The notes under the pieces: model-generated
Seen by the model: the letters and a program-made list of their open reading frames with translations, nothing else
Databases searched by the model: none
Told to the model about the DNA's origin: nothing
Source of the DNA: a virus
Direction: 5' to 3' (one strand)
DNA length: 47,894 nt
IMG/VR virus record: IMGVR_UViG_3300029944_000016
Coordinates: 1 to 47,894 of that record
Position numbers and translations under genes: made by a program
Part shown: in pieces, positions 1-7,407 of the stretch
How the letters are laid out: the number at the start of each line of letters is the position of its first letter
Position numbering within the stretch: the first letter of the stretch is position 1

Positions 1-127
1 CTTGTTAGGTGGTAGTGTAGTCCTGGAACCATTTTAAAGTCTTTATCTAGTGAGCATATTATTGTACGCTCATAACTTCCAGTAGTCCTAAAAGATTCCA
101 TTTGGTGTATAGTAAGTGAATCATCTG
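1..127. repeat. Terminal overlap, copy 1 (circular closure)
   Basis: These 127 bases are identical to the last 127 bases of the window. The exonuclease reading frame continues without a break when the ends are joined, so this is the overlap of a circular contig. A 127-base overlap is typical of assembly with k=127. It need not be a physical terminal repeat, and true ends (cos, pac or direct repeats) cannot be placed from it. Confidence 0.95.
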
Positions 128-536
128 CTTCCTGGCCTTCTACCTTAATAGCTCTATACTCGTTTACTAATATTTCCTTCAATCTTTTATAGTGTTGTGG
201 CTTAACGCTTCCAACACGATTTCCTTTATATGGTAGTATAGTTGCTAACTTTAACCTATAATTAGGGCTTAATTCGTTAAAAGTTAGGAATAATTTATAG
301 TTTTTAGTACCACATTCTTTAAATAATGTATTAAGTGTTGCATCCAACTTAGCCCTTAAGTGTTTTTCTGTACCCAGGACTACACGCTTAGTTACAGGAA
401 ATCCGTTTTTAATACTAGCAGCGTCTGCTTTTCCTTTATTCTTATATATAGCATTTTTACACACATACATAGGCTTTTCCATAGCAAATGCTACTTGATA
501 TAATATAATATCACCATCTATTAGTAACGTCTGCAA
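1..536 (-). CDS. 5'-3' exonuclease (FEN/T7 gp6-like), N-terminal part; continues at 47767
   Basis: Reading leftward from TTG at 536 gives LQTLLIDGDIILYQVA, the metal-binding N-terminal strand of flap/5'-3' exonucleases. It is followed by a YKGNR segment and the EADD acidic cluster. The frame runs off base 1 and continues at 47767 after closing the circle, ending at 47428 for about 291 aa, close to T7 gp6. The TTG start is chosen because AGAGG lies about 8 bases upstream and because the frame has no ATG before residue 20, which would remove the catalytic LIDGD. The family degrades duplex 5' ends and removes RNA primers during phage replication. It follows the 89-aa gene immediately. The rare start codon and the split across the window ends make this gene easy to mis-annotate. 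Confidence 0.9.
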   Translation of the reverse strand, partial: MQTLLIDGDIILYQVAFAMEKPMYVCKNAIYKNKGKADAASIKNGFPVTKRVVLGTEKHLRAKLDATLNTLFKECGTKNYKLFLTFNELSPNYRLKLATILPYKGNRVGSVKPQHYKRLKEILVNEYRAIKVEGQEADDSLTIHQMESFRTTGSYERTIICSLDKDFKMVPGLHYHLT

Positions 537-537
537 G

Positions 538-807
538 TTATTTACCTCTTTGTCTATTTTTCCACTTCTTAAATAGCGTAAGTCTTCGTGCCCTAACCGG
601 TTCTATTATATATAGACATACATCTTCTATAAATCTCCTAGTTACCTGTGGTCTATTTATGTGCCTACATGTGTGCATAATCTCGAATATGTCATTTTCT
701 CTATGATCTCTATCACTACTAACTTTAGTTAACCTATAAGGTGTATTGCATGACACACATGCACCCTCACTGCCCGATACAGTTAATAATTTATATTGCA
801 TTTTCAT
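538..807 (-). CDS. Hypothetical protein, 89 aa, Cys-containing and basic at the C-terminus
   Basis: Unrecognised. It has a CVSCN pair near residue 17 and a later CRH, which could form a small zinc site, and a very basic tail (KKWKNRQRGK). Its ATG overlaps the stop of the upstream 61-aa gene (ATGA), and its stop is one base from the exonuclease start, so it is translationally coupled in the leftward replication operon. A small nucleic-acid-binding role fits the charge but is a guess. Confidence 0.65.
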   Translation of the reverse strand: MKMQYKLLTVSGSEGACVSCNTPYRLTKVSSDRDHRENDIFEIMHTCRHINRPQVTRRFIEDVCLYIIEPVRARRLTLFKKWKNRQRGK

Positions 808-989
808 GAGTTATTCGCCCTAAAGCCAAACCCTAGTATTGAAACTTTTATAGATTTTAAAGTAGGATATTGATCTACATATTCCTTTTTATCGAAATTT
901 ATATATAAACTAGTGTCTAAACTAACATAGTACATGTCACTTCCTTGACTTGTAGTCTCATGTCTTATAGGAAATAGTAATTTAATCAT
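804..989 (-). CDS. Hypothetical protein, 61 aa
   Basis: Unrecognised small soluble protein with alternating hydrophobic and polar residues. It starts at 989 in a TAATG overlap with the stop of the preceding 35-aa membrane peptide and overlaps the next gene by ATGA. The tight coupling on both sides is the main evidence that it is real. Confidence 0.55.
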   Translation of the reverse strand: MIKLLFPIRHETTSQGSDMYYVSLDTSLYINFDKKEYVDQYPTLKSIKVSILGFGFRANNS

Positions 990-1096
990 TATTGATTACC
1001 GTATTTAATTAAAAAATCTATTAATACTGCGCACAAAGTACATGAAAATGCTACTATAACTATACATGCAAAATTGTGTAATGTTGTTTTAGACAT
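989..1096 (-). CDS. Small single-TM membrane peptide, 35 aa
   Basis: ATG at 1096 gives a 35-aa product whose residues 8-29 form one hydrophobic helix rich in I, V, A and C, followed by a short polar tail. An AGGGG Shine-Dalgarno sequence lies just upstream, within the end of the ClpP-like gene. Its stop overlaps the next start (TAATG). The function is unknown. Small membrane peptides of this type are common in phage early operons. Confidence 0.55.
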   Translation of the reverse strand: MSKTTLHNFACIVIVAFSCTLCAVLIDFLIKYGNQ

Positions 1097-1097
1097 A

Positions 1098-1715
1098 CTA
1101 CCACCCCTTCCAGTCGTCAAGAACTACCTTTTGTAAGTTTCTATACTCTTCAATTCTCTTATGAAGAACTGTTATTGTGAACACGTCTGATTGACTTAAT
1201 AGCCCCTTTGTAACGCACTGTTGGAATAGTGATGTGGTTGTTTCATCATTATCGTATACTTTATGTCCTTGGCTCTTTGATTCGTCTATGTTAAAAGAGT
1301 CATGGAATACTAATTTTCCCCTACCTACTATCTTAACAGAATCAGCATAACAAGCTATTCTTGCATGGTTACTAACAGCTTCTGTAGTAACTACAAAGTC
1401 AACTGTCTTACCTTCTGCATGTAACATCTTAACTACTTTAATAAACGCATCAGCAGTGTCGTTATATCCTCCTTCTCCGTCTATAGCAACTACTATAGTA
1501 TTATCCTTATCATGTAGCATACGTAATTCTAAGTTTACCCATGCCTCATCGTCAGACTCAAACATAGCTGTAGGGGCCACATAAGAACCGGCATGGGCTT
1601 TGTTAGCACTAAGTAGTACAAATATTACTGTTGCCATGAATGTAGCTTCTAACGTCCTATACGCAACTCTCTTTATAGTATGCTTAAGTTTATTCCGCAA
1701 AAGGTATTTCCTCAC
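1098..1715 (-). CDS. ClpP/SppA-fold serine protease-like protein with N-terminal membrane anchor or signal
   Basis: Residues 25-42 (FMATVIFVLLSANKAHA) look like a signal peptide or anchor, so the protein probably faces the periplasm. The rest follows the ClpP/crotonase pattern: VVAIDGEGGYNDTADAF matches the strand and glycine loop, then AVSNHARIACYADSVKIV places a serine (about S115) where ClpP has its nucleophile, then VFHDSF (about H138) matches the ClpP catalytic-histidine segment. The ORF opens with GTG at 1715. A TTG at 1700 sits about 9 bases after GAGG and may be the real start. It overlaps the end of spoVR by 26 bases. Proteolysis is inferred only from the fold. A second ClpP-like gene lies at 11844-12419. 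Confidence 0.7.
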   Translation of the reverse strand: MRKYLLRNKLKHTIKRVAYRTLEATFMATVIFVLLSANKAHAGSYVAPTAMFESDDEAWVNLELRMLHDKDNTIVVAIDGEGGYNDTADAFIKVVKMLHAEGKTVDFVVTTEAVSNHARIACYADSVKIVGRGKLVFHDSFNIDESKSQGHKVYDNDETTTSLFQQCVTKGLLSQSDVFTITVLHKRIEEYRNLQKVVLDDWKGW

Positions 1716-3180
1716 CGTCAGTTTTAATGTATTTAATGTGTACAGGGAACGGCCAGTACTTCTTTATCATATCCATTACAGCTTCACTCTTACATGCCCC
1801 AGTATCATCATCCTTAATCTCAACACCATTATGTTCTTGAATTACTAAGTATAAAGTTCTTCTCTTTTTGAAGTCCCAACCTTCTACATAAATATCTGGT
1901 ATATGGTTTCCGAATAGGTATTGCTTAGATAGCTTACTTCTTATTTCCTTGTACCCGTCATCATCGTGTATATGAGTAATTTCATATTCATTATTATCAC
2001 ACGAATCGTTCAACACGAACAGCTTAAGATCCCTCATTAGTTTAGGGCTTAAGTATTGCCCTATAAAACTCTCGTCCTTGAAATTATAAGCTGCAAATTT
2101 AACTTCTTCAATCCAATTCTTACCTATAAGTCCTGGGAACCATTCCTTATCTTCTTCTGTTGGATTCTCACATATACGTCTTATATCCTTGAACATCTCA
2201 AATCCAAGTTTATATGGATTAACTCCATTGTAGTATTTGCTATCAAAGTCGTGTTGTTTTAACACAGAGCAATGGCTGTGTAAGAATTCTATAGACTGAC
2301 CTGCCTCTAAGTACCCTAAGTCTCCTAAATCTGTCATTAGTGTATGATGCCAGAAAGATGCAAAACCTTCATTCATTAGCTTTGTAAGCATTTGAGGATA
2401 CAGGTACTGTTGAATCTTACAGTATATACTTATGATATCTCTTTGCCATTGTTTAAGTGCTGGAGAGAACTTACCAATAAACTTGAGTATGTTCTCCTCT
2501 CTTAGTCTTCCAGATCCTGGTGCAGACTTAGTAGTCTTATCTCCTAGCTGCTGAGTAAGGTCATAATCACGATCTTTATTTAAACTTCTCTCTAGCCTAA
2601 CTGCCTCCTTCTCCTTATTAGTCTTATTCCTAATAGGTCTACGGTCAATGGCATACAAAGATAAGGCGTGACACATATCCAATAAGCTTTCTACTTCCTT
2701 AGCACCATGCTGGTGTTCACACTCTTCTATGAATATCTTCATATTCTTAAGGAAAGGCATAATGCTATTAGCATTGGTATGTTCTTTAAAGTATATGTTA
2801 TTCTTAAAGAAGCTGGAATGTCCTACACTGGCATGGCATTGAACTAAAGCCTGCATTGTTGGCGAGTTATGCTCTAACAGATAGCACAGTGATGGATTTG
2901 TATTGAACACAACCTCATATGCTGTGCCCATTCTATCAGCTAAATATTGCTTATGAAGCTCTATGTACTGTCTTCCAAAACTCCAGTGGCTGTACATTAC
3001 AGGTAATGATCCTGTGTAAATATGTAACATATCTTCGAAGTTAACTACTTCAAAGTTAGGATTATACCAGTCTAAATTGTACTTTTCCTTAGCCAGCTTA
3101 GCTATTATGTTCCAACCATCTTCTAATGATTGCCCAGTCCAATCATCTAGTAGGAAAGGGCTATTTTTAACTTTTTTCAT
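1690..3180 (-). CDS. spoVR: SpoVR family protein (YcgB-like)
   Basis: The 496-aa product matches SpoVR/YcgB over its length. Near the N-terminus it has DWYNPNFEVVNFEDMLHIY, then MPVMYSHWSFGRQY-like and YEVVFNTNPSLCYLLEHNS blocks, a GHSSFFKNN segment and a central H-rich region typical of the family. E. coli YcgB is about 510 aa, so this copy is full length. The biochemical activity of SpoVR is unknown. It is linked to cortex formation in Bacillus and to RpoS-dependent stress in enterics. Its ATG overlaps the stop of the yeaH-like gene (ATGA), and both lie downstream of prkA, reproducing the host gene set. It appears intact, with no stops or frameshifts. Confidence 0.93.
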   Translation of the reverse strand: MKKVKNSPFLLDDWTGQSLEDGWNIIAKLAKEKYNLDWYNPNFEVVNFEDMLHIYTGSLPVMYSHWSFGRQYIELHKQYLADRMGTAYEVVFNTNPSLCYLLEHNSPTMQALVQCHASVGHSSFFKNNIYFKEHTNANSIMPFLKNMKIFIEECEHQHGAKEVESLLDMCHALSLYAIDRRPIRNKTNKEKEAVRLERSLNKDRDYDLTQQLGDKTTKSAPGSGRLREENILKFIGKFSPALKQWQRDIISIYCKIQQYLYPQMLTKLMNEGFASFWHHTLMTDLGDLGYLEAGQSIEFLHSHCSVLKQHDFDSKYYNGVNPYKLGFEMFKDIRRICENPTEEDKEWFPGLIGKNWIEEVKFAAYNFKDESFIGQYLSPKLMRDLKLFVLNDSCDNNEYEITHIHDDDGYKEIRSKLSKQYLFGNHIPDIYVEGWDFKKRRTLYLVIQEHNGVEIKDDDTGACKSEAVMDMIKKYWPFPVHIKYIKTDGEEIPFAE

Positions 3181-4409
3181 ACCTTCCCCTTCTTAAATAG
3201 GCTTCTGAATACTTCGAAAATATCCTTACTATTAATAACTACTTTACTCTTAAAGTTTACATTACTATCAGATACATTGTCAAGTATTTTAAGAAAATCA
3301 TTATTACTTGAATTCCTAGATCCTATATTTATATAGGCCATATACTGAACACTTGGTAATATTCTATTAACTAATAAATCAGTCATTAAATCATTGTCAT
3401 ATTCGAAATTCTCACCATCACTAGCCTGAGCTATGTATACATTCCACATTTCAGGATTGTATCTAGTGTTTATAATATCCTTTATTTTTTCATATCCAGA
3501 GCTTATTACTGTACCACCAGACCATGTATCATAGAAAAACTTCTTCTCGTCTACTTCTTCTGCTGTATCTGAGTGCCTTATGAACACAACATCTACTTGT
3601 TCGTAATTTCGTTTAAGGAACAGATTAAGAAGAATGAAGAATCGTTTAGCTATATCCTTCTCATACTCTCCCATACTTCCACTTACGTCCAACATGCAGA
3701 ACATTACTGCCTTAGTTGTGGGCTGCTCTACCTTATCTCTAAAATTGTACCTTAAATCCATTTCTTCAATGAATTGAACTTTCTTTTTAGGTACTAATAC
3801 AAATTCCTCACTAGTGTCAGAATCCGTTGCAGTTTCCATATCATTTAGTTCTAATATTAATTGATCCTTTTTTCTCTGTATAAATCTACGTCCTAAGCTA
3901 TTTAGAATAGTCCTTTTTACGTTTAAACTGCTAGGCCCTCCACTCTTGCTATACCCAGCAGGCTGTATTTCAAAAGTGTCAACACTAAACTGTCTTTTAA
4001 TAAGATCTGGAAGCTCTAAATCCTCGAAAAATAGGTTAGCGAATTCTTCCTCAGTAAGTGTGAACTCGAAACCATCGTTTGAGTCTCCAGAATTACCTCC
4101 AGACTTTCCAGATTTACCACTTCCTCTTGAAGGTCTTGGTATAGTGTCTCCTTTCTTAAAAGTCTTATTACCTATAAGTACGTGATCTTTGTTACCAGTA
4201 GTAGAGTCTAATTCAAAATTAGGACTGTCTAAGTCATCTATATTAATCTTAATCTTCTTAGAGCCGTTATTAAAATCCTTAATAGAGTTCTTATCTATCA
4301 TTTCCCTTATTTTCTTTTTAATAGAGTCTTTATACCTATCAATGAATTTTTGACGAGATCCTATTGTAGCTCCTTTAGGTAGAAATCTCTTGTCAATAAT
4401 AAGAGGCAT
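3177..4409 (-). CDS. yeaH: YeaH/YhbH family protein (DUF444, VWA-like)
   Basis: 410 aa; E. coli YeaH is about 427 aa. The order is an N-terminal basic region, an IGNKTFKKGDTIPRP stretch, a Gly/Ser-rich linker at about 96-112, then a C-terminal von Willebrand A-like domain. FCMLDVSGSMGEYEKD (about 237-252) carries the DxSxS metal site, and FIRHSDTAEEVDEKKFF and SGGTVISSGY follow as in DUF444. In bacteria YeaH is encoded next to the YeaG/PrkA kinase and is thought to work with it under starvation. Here it lies one small gene downstream of prkA and is coupled to spoVR by an ATGA overlap. It is intact. Confidence 0.93.
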   Translation of the reverse strand: MPLIIDKRFLPKGATIGSRQKFIDRYKDSIKKKIREMIDKNSIKDFNNGSKKIKINIDDLDSPNFELDSTTGNKDHVLIGNKTFKKGDTIPRPSRGSGKSGKSGGNSGDSNDGFEFTLTEEEFANLFFEDLELPDLIKRQFSVDTFEIQPAGYSKSGGPSSLNVKRTILNSLGRRFIQRKKDQLILELNDMETATDSDTSEEFVLVPKKKVQFIEEMDLRYNFRDKVEQPTTKAVMFCMLDVSGSMGEYEKDIAKRFFILLNLFLKRNYEQVDVVFIRHSDTAEEVDEKKFFYDTWSGGTVISSGYEKIKDIINTRYNPEMWNVYIAQASDGENFEYDNDLMTDLLVNRILPSVQYMAYINIGSRNSSNNDFLKILDNVSDSNVNFKSKVVINSKDIFEVFRSLFKKGKV

Positions 4410-4603
4410 TATACGTTCCTTTTTTGACGTTCTTTAACTAGTTGTTCATATCTAAATATATCATCTTTAAGGTCTTGTAACAAGCTGTCAGGAAAAGATC
4501 CCTCTAACCCTGACTCCAAAGCCTGCGCAGCTAATACAATGTCCTGTGAAGACTGTCTAACTAATCTAACTAGCTCTTTTAATGAGACTTTAAACTTAGC
4601 CAT
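4409..4603 (-). CDS. Hypothetical protein, 64 aa, between prkA and yeaH
   Basis: Unrecognised, helical and charged, with a possible coiled coil over residues 8-60. Its start is 3 bases from the prkA stop, and its stop shares a base with the yeaH start (TAATG), so it is fully embedded in the stress-gene set. I know of no equivalent in the bacterial yeaG-yeaH operon. A phage-specific adaptor or inhibitor of the kinase system is possible but unproven. Confidence 0.65.
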   Translation of the reverse strand: MAKFKVSLKELVRLVRQSSQDIVLAAQALESGLEGSFPDSLLQDLKDDIFRYEQLVKERQKRNV

Positions 4604-4605
4604 AA

Positions 4606-6585
4606 CTACCTCGGAGATCTAATATACCAGTCAATAAGAATTTGAATCATCTTAGGAGTATACCCTAGAGTCTGCATTCTAGTAACAAACTCCTGGTGTG
4701 CTCTCTTGTCACTAGCGTTAGCTTTCTCTGTATTACTGATAATTGGTAACATGTCGTCCATGTTAGCGAATATCTTCTTCTCAATAACTTCCCTTATTTT
4801 ATTGTAACTACCCCATGGTGGATTCTTTCCTTTATTAGATACTTGATATTTCAAGCAGTATCTTACAACTTCATGTCTAAAATCCTTTTTATTAGTTACA
4901 TTAGCTGGTGTTTCTATCTCTTCCAGGTACTTCTCTAAGTCCTGAGGAGTCATAGACAAACCTGTCATCTCATCCCTATAATCATTCTCATTTAACACGT
5001 GATCAGCGTATATTATGTACTTATCAAATATGTTCTGACCATAGTCTTGATATGACTCTATGTAGCTCTTCTTAACATCCTTATCAAATGTCTTGTGAAA
5101 CTCCTTATAAAGTACATCAATTAATTCTAAGTACAGTAATTCGTCTTCCTTAGCTAAATGTTCTTCCTTAATACGCTTTGATAATATCATAAGCAAGTGT
5201 AGAGGGTTAGCACTTACTTCGTCCTGACTATAATTAAATGTCTGAGCTAATATCTTAAATGCGAATCGTGTACTGATACCACTAAATCCTTCATCTGCAT
5301 TAGCCTCGTGAGCTTCAACATGGTATTCAGGTACATTTTTAGCATCTGGATTAGTATGTTTTAAATTCTCTCCATTATAAATCTTCATCTTAACAGTAGG
5401 CTGGCTATGTTTAGACTTAAACAATCGACTCATAACTGAGAACTGTGCCATTGTTTCTAGCGTCTTAGGAGCTACTGGAGCTGTTCCTAAGCTACTTTCT
5501 TTGAGCATTTTTTCGTAGATTTTAGTTTCCTCTGAGTATCTAAGGCAGTAAGGAACTCTAACGATAAATATTCTATCAATGAGTGCCTCATTCCGTTTGT
5601 CATTACGGAACTTCTGCCATTCGCTCTCATTACTATGGGCGATAATAATACCTTCAAACGGTATGGCGGAAATTGACTCAGTTCCTTTATAAAATCCTGA
5701 CTGAGTTGCTTCGAGGAGCGGATTAAGTGATTTAATTGGTGATTTGAACATTTCCGCAAATTCTGTAATACCTCTATTGCCGAGACACAATCCTCCAGAG
5801 AAGCTATAGGCGTCAGGGTCGTTTTGTGCATAGCTCTCTATCTCTCTAATGTTAAGTTTACCAACTAATGATGAAATATCTTGATTATTTTCATCGCCAG
5901 GTTCAATATGACTAATAGCTAACTGGTGAGCCTCACTAGGGTATACTTTAACAACTGTGAATTTAGTTAAATCCCCAGCAACTTCAGTAATACGCTTAGT
6001 CAACCATGGGCTAGGTATAACTCCGAAATAACGTTCTGGAATACCTAGTTCTTCTGCATCTTCCTTAGTGAATAAGGATAATGGGTTATCATTAATAGGG
6101 CTTATTTGATTAACTTCATCCTCTAATAGTATAGTTTTACCGTCCTTATCTTTACCATATACAGCTTCTTTATGGAATTTAAGGGCGTAGAAAGGCACTG
6201 ACTCCATTAGCCTCTTAATAATAGACACAATTGATGATTTACTACTACCAACAGGCCCTAAAAGATATAGAATCTGCTTACGCTCTTCAAGGCCTTGAGC
6301 GGCGTGTCTTACAAATCCTGCAATATCCTTAATTGTATGTTCTAATCCAAATATCTTATTGAAACTAGGATAAGTTGGAACTGTTTCGTTACTGAATATA
6401 CGGCTTAATCTGTCATCCTTTCTTGTATCCAACATCTCAACTTGTCCAATAGCTGCCAACAAACGTTCTGCTGGTGTAGCAAATGCAAGTTTATCAGTCT
6501 TACACAGATCTAAATACTCTTGTAATGACATCTCATTCTCAATTGTAGATGTAAGACGCTTACCTGCTTTAGCTAATATACTCAT
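4606..6585 (-). CDS. prkA: PrkA/YeaG family serine protein kinase (AAA+ domain)
   Basis: 659 aa; E. coli YeaG is about 644 aa. Residues 75-125 contain FGLEHTIKDIAGFVRHAAQG and the Walker A GPVGSSKSS (110-118), the hallmark PrkA P-loop. FEGIIIAHSNESEW and a region around RVPYCLRY follow in the AAA part. The C-terminal third carries the PrkA kinase-like domain, ending in a helical segment. The family phosphorylates serine on protein substrates and acts in starvation or sporulation signalling. The gene follows the 187-aa possible SSB and leads the set with yeaH and spoVR in the replication operon. The start is the first ATG, with a GGAGCTA-type site just upstream. It is full length and undamaged. 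Confidence 0.94.
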   Translation of the reverse strand: MSILAKAGKRLTSTIENEMSLQEYLDLCKTDKLAFATPAERLLAAIGQVEMLDTRKDDRLSRIFSNETVPTYPSFNKIFGLEHTIKDIAGFVRHAAQGLEERKQILYLLGPVGSSKSSIVSIIKRLMESVPFYALKFHKEAVYGKDKDGKTILLEDEVNQISPINDNPLSLFTKEDAEELGIPERYFGVIPSPWLTKRITEVAGDLTKFTVVKVYPSEAHQLAISHIEPGDENNQDISSLVGKLNIREIESYAQNDPDAYSFSGGLCLGNRGITEFAEMFKSPIKSLNPLLEATQSGFYKGTESISAIPFEGIIIAHSNESEWQKFRNDKRNEALIDRIFIVRVPYCLRYSEETKIYEKMLKESSLGTAPVAPKTLETMAQFSVMSRLFKSKHSQPTVKMKIYNGENLKHTNPDAKNVPEYHVEAHEANADEGFSGISTRFAFKILAQTFNYSQDEVSANPLHLLMILSKRIKEEHLAKEDELLYLELIDVLYKEFHKTFDKDVKKSYIESYQDYGQNIFDKYIIYADHVLNENDYRDEMTGLSMTPQDLEKYLEEIETPANVTNKKDFRHEVVRYCLKYQVSNKGKNPPWGSYNKIREVIEKKIFANMDDMLPIISNTEKANASDKRAHQEFVTRMQTLGYTPKMIQILIDWYIRSPR

Positions 6586-6598
6586 TTAGTAGCTCCAA

Positions 6599-7162
6599 TT
6601 ACAACATATCGTGGCTTGATGGCTTATTTTCTTTTGGCTCGGAAATACGCTTAGCAATTATATTTACAATCCATGGTGGCAATTCTTCCAGTTGCGTAGG
6701 CGTAATTTCCTCTACATCAAAATAAATCTTAGGACTGGTTACCAAGGGCTTAACTGAACCTTTAAGAACCTTAGGTAGTGGGGATACAGCTCCTACAGAT
6801 TGTTTGCTTTTATCCTTTTCTTGAGGCTTAATTTCTAATAATACCGGCTTGCCTAATTGAGCTTCGAAGTCTAAACCATCATTCTGCATATCCACACCAA
6901 ACGCTTTTCCTACTAACACAAGTCCAGATTTAGGGCCGGAAGCTGAATTATTTATAGTCTTACTTACAGTAAGGGGTGCTCCATTTGGTAATAGCTCGTC
7001 CTGTAATTCAAACTGTAAAAGTATTTGATCTTTTAACGACTCTTCATTATTATAGGTATTACGTTGTACTCCTAGATGTATTACGCCTGATAGTAAGGCT
7101 ATATGATTACCTAAAGGTAGAGATATACCTTCCTCCTGCTTAATCTTCTTTGCAATAGCCAT
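6599..7162 (-). CDS. Hypothetical replication-region protein; possible ssDNA-binding protein
   Basis: 187 aa. The N-terminal half (LPLGNHIALLSGVIHLGVQ, then LLQFELQDELLPNG) looks like a beta-barrel pattern seen in many phage proteins encoded beside polymerase, some of which bind single-stranded DNA. The C-terminus is charged and proline-rich, ending PSSHDML. No diagnostic motif proves the role. The call rests on its place between DNA polymerase and prkA and on the absence of another SSB candidate. The start is coupled to the stop of the 78-aa gene by a one-base overlap. Confidence 0.5.
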   Translation of the reverse strand: MAIAKKIKQEEGISLPLGNHIALLSGVIHLGVQRNTYNNEESLKDQILLQFELQDELLPNGAPLTVSKTINNSASGPKSGLVLVGKAFGVDMQNDGLDFEAQLGKPVLLEIKPQEKDKSKQSVGAVSPLPKVLKGSVKPLVTSPKIYFDVEEITPTQLEELPPWIVNIIAKRISEPKENKPSSHDML

Positions 7163-7398
7163 TATTTTGATCCTCTTAATTTACCATATGGAATTAGTGT
7201 TCTAAACTTACCATCTACATTGAACTTTAGACCGTGAAGCTCTTTAACTGACTTGGTTAATAGGTGAAAAGTTCGACCAGGAACTTCATGGTCGTGTTCA
7301 AGCCTATTAACCCTAACCTGTGCTGAGTTTAAATCCGCATACACATCTAATATTCTAGACACATCTCCTTCATATTCTAATACTATAAAAACTTTCAT
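7162..7398 (-). CDS. Hypothetical protein, 78 aa
   Basis: Unrecognised. It begins MKVFIVLEYEGDVSRILDVYADLNSAQ, a beta-alpha pattern similar to small phage proteins that track with replication genes. It ends in a basic tail. It starts 9 bases after the polymerase stop with an AGAGGT site, and its stop overlaps the next start by one base. No function assigned. Confidence 0.6.
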   Translation of the reverse strand: MKVFIVLEYEGDVSRILDVYADLNSAQVRVNRLEHDHEVPGRTFHLLTKSVKELHGLKFNVDGKFRTLIPYGKLRGSK

Positions 7399-7407
7399 AC
7401 AATACCT

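Noticed and set aside
5487-5831. 114-aa frame within prkA
   Set aside because: Shadow of the prkA reading frame on the same strand, without its own ribosome-binding site.
1690-6585. Host DNA contamination explaining the stress genes
   Set aside because: AT-rich composition, ATGA/TAATG coupling and strand match the phage genes on both sides, so the genes look resident. Read coverage would settle it.
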